Source: Rikenellaceae bacterium
Lineage (GTDB): Bacteria; Bacteroidota; Bacteroidia; Bacteroidales; Rikenellaceae
Direction of reading: 5' to 3'
NCBI GenBank assembly: GCA_031286025.1
Contig: JAITVB010000207.1
Location: forward strand, 1-5,352
Length of the DNA stretch: 5,352 nt
The notes beneath the pieces are model-generated. The model was not told the DNA's origin. It did no database searches and saw nothing but the letters and a program-made list of their open reading frames with translations. This document shows, piece after piece, positions 1-5,352 of this stretch. The translations under genes and the position numbers were made by a program. Each line of letters starts with the position of its first letter. Within the stretch, counting starts at the first letter, position 1.

Positions 1-1232
1 TATTTCTCCACCGCCTTCTTCGGCAGGAACGACACGATGACCGCCCCGATCAGCGCCACGGCGATCAGCACGCAGAAAGCGATCGTATAATTATGCCCCG
101 TCCCGTCATACATCGCTCCGACCATCATCGGGAAGACCGACTCGGCGATGCCGTCGGCCACCAGAATGATCCCCATCGTCCGCCCCAACGCACGCACCCC
201 GAACAGGTCGCCCGCCATCAACGGAATGATCATATAATCGCCCCCAAGCCCAAGTCCGAAGATCACCGTAAAAATGTAAATCTTGCCCGGGAATTCCGGC
301 ATCAGCAACAACGGGATCGCCGCCGCCACCATCAGGTAAATAACGATCATCACATATTTGCGCGATATCAAATCGGCGAGCCACCCCATCAACACCCTTC
401 CTGCGAGGCTGATCAACAACACGAGCGACATGATCTGCGCCGCATCGGCCTGTGTGAAATTCAGATCGCGCAGATAAAGTTTCAGGTGTTGATTGACACC
501 GCCCACGACCCCGATCGCACACATGCTGCCGAACCCCAACAAGTAAAAATTGCGATCGGTGAGAATGCTTTTGATCGATACGTTTGGCTGCCGGACGGGT
601 TTTTCGGGTGCGGCCTGCGGGGTCTGTTCCCCGTGCGGCTGACGGATAAAGTAGGCCATCGGCAGCGAGATGAGCACGATCAGTACCCCGAGGGCCATCA
701 GCGCAGAATGCCATCCGAAACCGGCTTCGAGTTTATTGGCCAACAGCGGTACCAACGCACCGCCCGTCCCGATGCCGAGGTAAGCGATCCCCATCGCCTT
801 GCCCCGGTTCCTGTCGAACCAACGCGAGACCAATACCTGGCAAGGCAGCGGCCCGGCACAAACGTATCCCAACGCATTGAACACATAAAACAGGTAGAAC
901 ATCGGCAGCGACCGGAAATAACCCAGTCCCACGAGCGCCGCCCCGGCGATCAGCGAACCGACGATCATCAGCCGCCGCGGCCCATAGCGGTCGATCAACC
1001 AACCGGCAATGAAACCGAACAGAGGCGCGACGATCAGTTTGCCGAGCGCGTTGCCCGAAGTGACCGTCGTACGTGTCCAACCATACTCGGCCGTCATAAA
1101 ATCATAGAAGAAGGGCAGCCCGTAAAGGGCGATCCCCACAATGGCAAACAGCGACAGGAAGGCCGTCACCACAATATAGGTCTGCGAACTTCCCCGTCGG
1201 GGAAGGGCCGTCGAGACTCGGTTTGGGCTCAT
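1..1232 (-). CDS. MFS transporter, OFA/monocarboxylate-porter-like (3' end at window edge)
   Basis: This is a probable inner-membrane secondary transporter of the major facilitator superfamily. Reading the minus strand from the ATG at 1232-1230 gives 410 codons with no stop, ending ...AVEK followed by TA at the edge. The next base decides between a stop and Tyr, and the length already suits a complete protein. A short basic N-terminus (residues 1-18) precedes about 12 hydrophobic helices. The MFS motif A is clear at residues 77-87 (GWLIDRYGPRR), with a degenerate second-half copy near 293-302 (GWLADLISRK). WFDRNRGKAMGIA (138-150), with the Gly-rich stretch after it, resembles the oxalate/formate and monocarboxylate porter branch. 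A hydrophilic loop at about 207-228 separates the two six-helix halves. The substrate cannot be read from sequence; a small organic anion is inference from the subfamily resemblance. The gene is divergent from mqnC. No good Shine-Dalgarno site is seen, only GGA shortly before the ATG. Confidence 0.9.
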   Translation of the reverse strand, partial: MSPNRVSTALPRRGSSQTYIVVTAFLSLFAIVGIALYGLPFFYDFMTAEYGWTRTTVTSGNALGKLIVAPLFGFIAGWLIDRYGPRRLMIVGSLIAGAALVGLGYFRSLPMFYLFYVFNALGYVCAGPLPCQVLVSRWFDRNRGKAMGIAYLGIGTGGALVPLLANKLEAGFGWHSALMALGVLIVLISLPMAYFIRQPHGEQTPQAAPEKPVRQPNVSIKSILTDRNFYLLGFGSMCAIGVVGGVNQHLKLYLRDLNFTQADAAQIMSLVLLISLAGRVLMGWLADLISRKYVMIVIYLMVAAAIPLLLMPEFPGKIYIFTVIFGLGLGGDYMIIPLMAGDLFGVRALGRTMGIILVADGIAESVFPMMVGAMYDGTGHNYTIAFCVLIAVALIGAVIVSFLPKKAVEK

Positions 1233-1239
1233 AGTTCCG
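1230..1239 (+). repeat. Direct repeat CATAGTTCCG, copy 1
   Basis: The 10-mer CATAGTTCCG occurs here and again at 1368-1377. This copy overlaps the start codon of the minus-strand transporter, so on that strand it reads CGGAACTATG with the initiator ATG at its end. The shorter core GTTCCG also occurs at 1276-1281. It could be a regulator binding site covering the translation start, or chance. Confidence 0.4.
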
Positions 1240-1343
1240 ATTTGGATTAATCGATGCAATATATTAAAAAAATCGGTTCCGTCAAAACACGCAACAGTCG
1301 CAACTTTTTTTATCAAGAAAAAATCGGAAAGAATAAGTCAAAA

Positions 1344-1376
1344 GGAACTATCCTTATAAAATCGAGGCATAGTTCC
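1344..1376. repeat. 8-bp inverted repeat GGAACTAT / ATAGTTCC
   Basis: GGAACTAT at 1344-1351 and ATAGTTCC at 1369-1376 are perfect inverted copies separated by 17 bases, just upstream of the mqnC -7 box. The centre-to-centre distance is 25 bases, about two and a half helical turns. The right arm belongs to the second copy of the 10-mer CATAGTTCCG. The position fits an operator or activator site for mqnC, or for both divergent genes. No regulator family is suggested by the sequence, so function is inference. Confidence 0.4.
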
Positions 1377-1377
1377 G
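1368..1377 (+). repeat. Direct repeat CATAGTTCCG, copy 2
   Basis: This is the second copy of the 10-mer found at 1230-1239, 138 bases away on the same strand. It lies 12 bases before the -7 box at 1389, inside the area an RNA polymerase would cover if that promoter is used. Confidence 0.4.
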
Positions 1378-1388
1378 TCCCAAAGCAT

Positions 1389-1396
1389 TACCTTTG
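1389..1396 (+). promoter_or_regulatory. Bacteroidetes -7 promoter element for mqnC
   Basis: TACCTTTG matches the Bacteroidetes primary sigma factor -7 consensus TAnnTTTG exactly. No TTG or TTTG -33 element is visible at the usual spacing upstream (around 1363-1370), so it is half supported. It ends only four bases before the mqnC GTG start, so a transcript started from it would have essentially no leader. Confidence 0.5.
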
Positions 1397-1400
1397 CGGG

Positions 1401-2516
1401 GTGAAACTCGAACCGTTATACGAAAAGGCTCTCGGGAGCGAAAACCTGACCACGGATCAGGCCGAAGAACTTTACACCCGGGCACCGTTGGGGAAACTGG
1501 CCGCCGTGGCCCATCAGTTGCGGATCGAAGCCGCCCCTGCCGAGACGGTCACCTGGCAGATCGATCGCAACGTCAACATCACCAACGCCTGCGTATCGGG
1601 CTGCAAATTCTGCAACTTTCATTGCAAACCGTCGGAAAAAGAAAAAATCTTCATCACGACGATCGAAGAATATTCCCGGAAGATCGAAGAAACGCTTGCG
1701 CTCGGCGGCGACCAACTGCTGTTGCAGGGCGGGTTGCATCCGGGACTGGATATCGACTATTACGAAACGCTGTTCCGGGAATTGAAAAGCCGCTTTCCGC
1801 AAGTGAAACTGCACGCGTTGGGGCCACCCGAGATTTTCCATATTGCACGGATCGGCAAGATTTCCATCGAAGAAACGCTGCGACGGTTGGTCGCCGCAGG
1901 ACTCGATTCGCTACCCGGCGCAGGGGCCGAAATCCTCGACACGGAAGTGCGCCGCCGCATTTCGCCCGGCAAATGCACGGCCGAGCAATGGCTCGACGTG
2001 ATGCGCACCGCCCACCGGATGAACCTCGCCACATCGGCGACGATGATGTACGGCCATGTCGAAACACCGCGTCAACGCATCGAACACCTGCTGAGGATCC
2101 GCGACCTGCAGGCCGAACGGCCGGCGGGGCATCACGGGTTTATCGCCTTTATCCCGTGGATTTTCCGCGGCGCCGGCAGCCGGTTGGAGAGTGAAGGCCC
2201 GATCTCGAAATATTCGCCATTGGATTACCTGCGGTTGATCGCTATCAGCCGGATCGTGCTGCACAACATCGCCAACATCCAGGCTTCGTGGCTCACCGTG
2301 GGCAAGGAAACGGCCCTGATCGCGCTGCATTGCGGGGCGAACGACATGGGGTCGATCATGATCGAGGAAAACGTGGTGCGTTCCGGTGGCGCTCGCCACC
2401 GGTTCGACGCACGGGGCATTCGGCAGGCGATCCGCGAGGCGGGCTTTTCGCCTGAATTACGCGACCAACTTTACCGTCGCCGCGAATGGAACGAAAAACA
2501 ACCGATTGGTATATGA
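1401..2516 (+). CDS. mqnC: Cyclic dehypoxanthinyl futalosine synthase (radical SAM)
   Basis: MqnC is a cytoplasmic radical SAM enzyme that cyclises dehypoxanthine futalosine in the futalosine route to menaquinone. The protein is 371 residues from the GTG at 1401, a normal family length. The cluster motif CVSGCKFC supplies Cys64, Cys68 and Cys71, and a further Cys75 follows. Family landmarks are LLLQGGLHP (106-114), GPPEI (141-145), DSLPGAGAEIL (169-179), RRRISP (184-189), MMYGHVET (215-222) and AFIPW (249-253). DSLPGAGAEIL and MMYGHVET favour MqnC over the related MqnE and CofH. GTG 1401 was chosen because MKLEPLYEKAL lines up with the usual short helical N-terminus; the in-frame ATG at 1254 adds 49 atypical residues. 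It is first in a plus-strand run, and its TGA overlaps the next gene's ATG. If functional, it implies menaquinone made by the futalosine rather than the classical Men route. That family call is strong; the exact start is less certain. Confidence 0.93.
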   Translation: MKLEPLYEKALGSENLTTDQAEELYTRAPLGKLAAVAHQLRIEAAPAETVTWQIDRNVNITNACVSGCKFCNFHCKPSEKEKIFITTIEEYSRKIEETLALGGDQLLLQGGLHPGLDIDYYETLFRELKSRFPQVKLHALGPPEIFHIARIGKISIEETLRRLVAAGLDSLPGAGAEILDTEVRRRISPGKCTAEQWLDVMRTAHRMNLATSATMMYGHVETPRQRIEHLLRIRDLQAERPAGHHGFIAFIPWIFRGAGSRLESEGPISKYSPLDYLRLIAISRIVLHNIANIQASWLTVGKETALIALHCGANDMGSIMIEENVVRSGGARHRFDARGIRQAIREAGFSPELRDQLYRRREWNEKQPIGI

Positions 2517-3706
2517 AAAAAAAATGCCTGTTTCTTCTGCTGATCCTTGGCTTGCCACAGACCGGGGTTTTCGGACAGGACACCTTGTCCGGAAGGCCGT
2601 TGGTCGAATTCGATTCGCATTGGTATTTCCGGTCGGCGATCAACGATTCGATCGCGGGTACTTTTATCTTCGACACCGGAGCGAGCCACCTCATCTTCGA
2701 CAGCCTCTACCTGGCGCGAAGCGGCTACACGCCCGGGGAAATGGGCACCAGTCTGTTCAGCGGCGTGGGCACGGCCCGGGAAAAAGGCGGCTATGTGGCC
2801 GAACCGACAACGATCCGTTTTGACACGCTGAGTTATACCTTCAACGGCGCACCCGTGCTGCAGGTCCGGCCGGTCCTCGGCCGACGGGCCGACGGGATTG
2901 TCGGTTGGCCGCTGTTGGCCGGACGCGTGGCAATGTTTGATTACGAAACGGGGCAGGTGACAGTTTTCGCGCCCGACAGCCCGCCCGACCTGACAGGTTA
3001 CACGGCGTTGCCTCTCGCCTACCGCCGCTATCGCTACCATGTCCGAGCCGAAGCCGAACCGGGGAACGGCAAGCGGATCCGGGGCAAGTTTCTGCTCGAT
3101 CTGGGCAGCAGCGGCGCGATCAGCTTCACGAGTGGCACGGCACGGAAGTACAAACTCAACCGGATCACTCCCTCGGTCGAGTCCTATGCCCGCAATGCGG
3201 GAGTGGGCGGCGAAGGGCGTAGCACCGTTTTCCGCGCCACGGCCGTCACCATCGGCGGATTCCGGGTCGAAGAACTTATTTGCTCCCACTCGCACAACAC
3301 ATCGGGATCGATGGCCACCAAGAAGTACCTCGGATTGCTCGGCAACCGACTGCTTAGGCATTTCTCGGTGATCATCGATTTCAAGACCCGGACACTTTAC
3401 CTGAAACCCAATGGCGAGTTCGGCAAGCGGCTTGACCTTCCGCACACGGGGATGGGGTTGACCGACCGCACGGACATATGCGAGGGCTTTATCGTCAACC
3501 TGATTCTGGTGGAGCGCAACGCCGAGCGGGCGGGCGTCCGGCCGGGCGATATCATCACCCACGTCGAAGACCGTCCGGTCACGGAAATGACCCGGCAGGA
3601 AATTGCGGAGATCTTACGAAACAAAGGGGCAACGGTCGGCTTGACCGTACGGCGCGGGGAGGAAATCTTCGAGATTGCCCTGCCCCTCGTCGACCAGGGA
3701 ATTTAG
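2513..3706 (+). CDS. Exported aspartic protease (retropepsin-like, two lobes) with C-terminal PDZ domain
   Basis: This is a predicted exported peptidase-like protein of 397 residues. The N-terminus MKKKCLFLLLILG through about residue 21 is a signal peptide, with cleavage plausible near VFG-QD. Two aspartic-protease-like halves follow. The first has FIFDTGAS with Asp54, then DGIVG (127-131) and Asp143. The second has FLLDLGSSG with Asp196, then LGLLGN (273-278) and Asp289. The repeated order of D-x-G, hydrophobic-hydrophobic-G and a late Asp suggests the halves pack like a pepsin or retropepsin dimer. Residues about 325-395 form a PDZ domain, with AGVRPGDIITHVED as its core. The start at 2513 is set by the signal peptide. 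It forms ATGA with the mqnC stop, so translation is probably coupled, as no clear Shine-Dalgarno site precedes it. Such proteins are common in Bacteroidetes, but their substrates are mostly unknown. The second motif has Leu where Thr/Ser is usual, so activity is not assured. Confidence 0.88.
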   Translation: MKKKCLFLLLILGLPQTGVFGQDTLSGRPLVEFDSHWYFRSAINDSIAGTFIFDTGASHLIFDSLYLARSGYTPGEMGTSLFSGVGTAREKGGYVAEPTTIRFDTLSYTFNGAPVLQVRPVLGRRADGIVGWPLLAGRVAMFDYETGQVTVFAPDSPPDLTGYTALPLAYRRYRYHVRAEAEPGNGKRIRGKFLLDLGSSGAISFTSGTARKYKLNRITPSVESYARNAGVGGEGRSTVFRATAVTIGGFRVEELICSHSHNTSGSMATKKYLGLLGNRLLRHFSVIIDFKTRTLYLKPNGEFGKRLDLPHTGMGLTDRTDICEGFIVNLILVERNAERAGVRPGDIITHVEDRPVTEMTRQEIAEILRNKGATVGLTVRRGEEIFEIALPLVDQGI

Positions 3707-3710
3707 AAAA

Positions 3711-3715
3711 GGGAG
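3711..3715 (+). promoter_or_regulatory. Ribosome binding site of mtaB
   Basis: GGGAG, within AAAAGGGAG, lies seven bases before the ATG at 3723 and immediately after the protease stop codon. It is the only strong Shine-Dalgarno match in the window. It decides the mtaB start in favour of 3723 over the in-frame ATG at 3675, which lies inside the protease gene. Confidence 0.75.
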
Positions 3716-3722
3716 TACAACA

Positions 3723-5030
3723 ATGGAGCATCAGGCAAAGAAAGCGGCATTTTACACGTTGGGGTGCAAACTCAACTTTTCGGAAACGTCGACCCTGGCC
3801 CGGGAGTTCGAACAGGCAGGTATTGTGCGCGCGGCACGCAGCGAAACGGCCGACGTTTGTGTGGTCAACACTTGCTCGGTGACCGAGCATTCCGATAAAA
3901 AGTGTCGGAACATCATTCGGAAGATCGTGCGTGAAAACCCGGGGGCGATCGTCGCCGTAACGGGGTGTTACGCCCAGTTGAGACCGGCCGACGTGGCCGC
4001 CATCGAAGGCGTCGACCTGGTGATCGGCAACAACGAAAAAGGTAGCCTGCCGGAGCGGGTGCGCAGGCTCTCGGGCAAGGGGCGGGCGGCGGCCGTCCAC
4101 ACATGCGACGCCGAAGAGTTGACCTCGTTCTTTGCCGCTTTTTCGTCGGGCGACCGCACACGGGCCTTTCTGAAAGTGCAGGATGGATGCGACTACCGTT
4201 GCTCCTACTGCACGATCCCGTTGGCCCGGGGCGGCAGCCGCAACATCTTTGTGAAGGAGCTTGTTACAGAGGCTGACCAGATTGCGCGCGGCGGCCAGAA
4301 AGAGATCGTCGTCACGGGCATCAACACCGGTGATTTCGGGCGCACGACAGGCGAATCGTTTTTGGATTTGCTCAGGGCGTTGGACGAGGTGAAAGGCATT
4401 GAACGTTACCGCATTTCGTCGATCGAGCCGAACTTGCTCACGGACGAGATCATCGCGTTTACGGCTGCTTCCGAAAAATTCCAACCCCATTTTCATGTTC
4501 CGTTGCAGAGCGGGTCGGATCGGATTTTGAGTCTGATGCGGCGGCGCTACACCACGGCGGCCTTCGCCGACCGCATCGCAGCCGTGCGTCGAATGATGCC
4601 CGACGCCTTCCTCGGGATCGATGTGATCGTCGGTTTTCCGGGCGAAACGGAAACCGATTTTGAAGAGACATTCCGTTTCCTCGAAAGGGTCGAGCCGGCG
4701 TTCATCCACGTTTTTCCTTACTCGGTGCGACCCAACACGCCCGCTGCGGCGATGCCGGACAAGGTGGCCCCGCAAGTGGCAGCCAAGCGTGTCGCCCGGT
4801 TGATGGCACTCAGCGAAAGCAACCACCGCCACTTCATCGAACGTTTTTCAGAACAGGAGACAGACGTACTCTTTGAAGGTTTCCGCAAAGGCGGCGCGAT
4901 GTTCGGATACACGGGCAATTACATCCGGGTCGAAGCCCCCTGCCTGCGCGAGGCGATCAACACCATCCGCCGCGTCAGGTTAGGCTCCATTGTCGGGTAC
5001 ACACACGCCGAGGGAGTTGTTTTGGCGTAA
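3723..5030 (+). CDS. mtaB: tRNA t6A37 C2-methylthiotransferase MtaB
   Basis: MtaB converts t6A37 to ms2t6A37 in tRNAs reading ANN codons, using SAM and two 4Fe-4S clusters in the cytoplasm. The product has 435 residues, normal for the family. The N-terminal methylthiotransferase domain has its three cluster cysteines: Cys15 in LGCKLN, Cys51 in NTCSVTEHSDKKC and Cys82 in TGCYAQ. The radical SAM motif CDYRCSYC gives Cys156, Cys160 and Cys163. Later landmarks are HVPLQSGSD (258-266) and VGFPGETE (303-310). The C-terminal part from about 372, ending RLGSIVGYTHAEGVVLA, fits the TRAM RNA-binding domain. GCKLN and the compact N-terminus favour MtaB over MiaB or RimO. The start at 3723 is set by GGGAG seven bases upstream and by the family N-terminus. 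It lies 16 bases after the protease gene, so it is likely cotranscribed. The final codons overlap the -33 element of the next promoter. Confidence 0.95.
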   Translation: MEHQAKKAAFYTLGCKLNFSETSTLAREFEQAGIVRAARSETADVCVVNTCSVTEHSDKKCRNIIRKIVRENPGAIVAVTGCYAQLRPADVAAIEGVDLVIGNNEKGSLPERVRRLSGKGRAAAVHTCDAEELTSFFAAFSSGDRTRAFLKVQDGCDYRCSYCTIPLARGGSRNIFVKELVTEADQIARGGQKEIVVTGINTGDFGRTTGESFLDLLRALDEVKGIERYRISSIEPNLLTDEIIAFTAASEKFQPHFHVPLQSGSDRILSLMRRRYTTAAFADRIAAVRRMMPDAFLGIDVIVGFPGETETDFEETFRFLERVEPAFIHVFPYSVRPNTPAAAMPDKVAPQVAAKRVARLMALSESNHRHFIERFSEQETDVLFEGFRKGGAMFGYTGNYIRVEAPCLREAINTIRRVRLGSIVGYTHAEGVVLA

Positions 5031-5053
5031 ATCCCGTTAATTTTATACCTTTG
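5021..5053 (+). promoter_or_regulatory. Bacteroidetes promoter (TTTG, 21-base spacer, TACCTTTG)
   Basis: TTTG at 5021-5024 and TACCTTTG at 5046-5053 are separated by 21 bases, matching the Bacteroidetes -33/-7 arrangement. Transcription would begin near 5058-5061, leaving an AT-rich leader of about 20 bases before the ATG at 5081. The -33 element lies inside the last codons of mtaB. No terminator-like hairpin is visible between mtaB and the next gene, so readthrough from the upstream operon is also possible. Confidence 0.75.
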
Positions 5054-5080
5054 TTCTTTATAAAAATTATCTTTCGCGAT

Positions 5081-5352
5081 ATGAATCCGATCAAACCAGC
5101 CCAAGGCATCCGGCGCAAGATCCTCTACGGGTTTGCTCTTCTGGCGGGCCTATTGATGCTCACGGGGTTGATCTCCCATTTCGAGCTCTCGCGGCTGAGC
5201 CAGACCACCCGCATGATGATCGACACAAGCGTCAGCAACATGGAAATTTCGAAGCAAATGCTCGACGCCGCCCAGGAGCAGAACACCGCCCTGCTGCAAT
5301 TGGTCAACCACCGGGCCGAAGGTTATGACACGGTGCTGTCGGCCCGCCGCCA
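5081..5352 (+). CDS. N-terminus of a membrane protein, probably a sensor histidine kinase (3' truncated)
   Basis: Ninety codons are visible before the window ends. A basic cytoplasmic start (GIRRK, 9-13) is followed by one membrane helix at about 14-32 and then a long amphipathic helical stretch from about 33. That stretch is rich in Met, Gln, Ser and Ala, with no Cys and no enzyme motif. This pattern matches extracytoplasmic four-helix-bundle sensor domains at the start of Bacteroidetes two-component kinases; a chemoreceptor-like protein would look the same here. The kinase, HAMP and ATP-binding parts lie outside the window, so the product name is inference from architecture. The start is supported by its own promoter at 5021-5053. 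There is no Shine-Dalgarno site, only AT-rich leader, as is common in this phylum. Confidence 0.6.
   Translation, partial: MNPIKPAQGIRRKILYGFALLAGLLMLTGLISHFELSRLSQTTRMMIDTSVSNMEISKQMLDAAQEQNTALLQLVNHRAEGYDTVLSARR

Larger units (their letters stand above)
1233..1400. other. AT-rich divergent intergenic region
   Basis: These 168 bases separate the divergent transporter and mqnC starts and are clearly richer in A+T than the flanking genes, with runs of A (1266-1272, 1318-1323) and T (1305-1311). An in-frame ATG at 1254 would extend mqnC through this region, but the extra 49 residues are Lys/Arg/Asn-rich and do not resemble the start of MqnC proteins. The region should therefore hold the control sites of both flanking genes. 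On the plus strand a -7 box is visible at 1389-1396. On the minus strand no exact TAnnTTTG element for the transporter was found. Confidence 0.75.

Noticed and set aside
93..1250. Long plus-strand reading frame opposite the transporter
   Set aside because: Its translation is full of His, Arg, Gln and Asp with no domain pattern, as expected of an antisense shadow. The minus strand gives a convincing 12-helix MFS protein over the same bases.
1305..1323. T-run and A-run (TTTTTTT...AAAAAA) as a terminator hairpin
   Set aside because: The stem would be only A-T pairs, with no GC-rich portion, and both flanking genes start rather than end here, so nothing needs to be terminated.
1338..1370. Ten-codon minus-strand ORF (MPRFYKDSSF) in the intergenic region, with the same CGGAACTATG start context as the transporter
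   Set aside because: It is too short to separate from chance, lacks a ribosome binding site, and shows no attenuator-like structure or codon run. The shared start context is simply the repeated 10-mer.
1254..1400. Upstream in-frame ATG extending mqnC by 49 residues
   Set aside because: The added residues are Lys/Asn/Arg-rich and coded by AT-rich DNA unlike the rest of the gene, they do not match MqnC N-termini, and a -7 box lies inside the stretch.
2552..2566. LPQTG in the protease, resembling a sortase signal
   Set aside because: It lies inside the N-terminal signal peptide rather than before a C-terminal membrane segment, and LPxTG sortase anchoring is not expected in Bacteroidetes.
3675..3722. 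Upstream in-frame ATG for mtaB
   Set aside because: It lies within the protease coding region without a ribosome binding site, and the MtaB family N-terminus fits the ATG at 3723, which has GGGAG seven bases before it.
2471..4832. Long minus-strand reading frames opposite the protease and mtaB genes (2471-3562 and 3579-4832)
   Set aside because: They are low-complexity Arg/His/Gly-rich translations with no motifs, while the plus-strand frames have complete family signatures. High GC makes such antisense frames common.

Overview
The window looks like a chromosomal piece of a GC-rich member of the Bacteroidetes, most likely Alistipes or another Rikenellaceae. This is inferred from three things. 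Two exact copies of TACCTTTG sit upstream of genes, matching the Bacteroidetes -7 promoter element TAnnTTTG. Shine-Dalgarno sites are weak or absent before most genes. The protein families present (a two-lobed aspartic protease with a PDZ domain, an MtaB tRNA methylthiotransferase, and an MqnC variant) are also consistent with this. No mobile element, CRISPR array, tRNA or rRNA was seen, and all five genes read as intact, apart from truncation at the window edges.

Layout. Positions 1-1232 (minus strand) hold a 12-helix major facilitator transporter. Its reading frame stays open to the left edge and its last visible codon is probably followed by the stop. Positions 1233-1400 are an AT-rich divergent intergenic region with a repeated 10-mer, CATAGTTCCG, and an inverted partial copy. 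Positions 1401-5030 (plus strand) hold a tight three-gene run: mqnC (radical SAM enzyme of futalosine-type menaquinone synthesis), an exported PDZ/aspartic protease whose ATG overlaps the mqnC stop (ATGA), and mtaB (radical SAM tRNA methylthiotransferase) 16 bases later behind a good ribosome binding site. A well-formed Bacteroidetes promoter at 5021-5053 overlaps the end of mtaB and drives a new gene from 5081. Only the N-terminal 90 residues of that gene are visible: one membrane helix followed by a helical extracytoplasmic segment, as in a sensor kinase.

How the genes relate. MqnC acts in the cytoplasm on the quinone precursor for anaerobic respiration, and MtaB adds the ms2 group to t6A37 in tRNA. 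Both carry oxygen-sensitive 4Fe-4S clusters. The protease between them is exported and has no obvious pathway link, so shared transcription may reflect growth-linked expression rather than one pathway. The window is mainly ordinary core-genome material. The points most worth a second look are the nearly leaderless arrangement at the mqnC GTG start, the operator-like repeats in the divergent region, and the unstudied protease inserted between two radical SAM genes.
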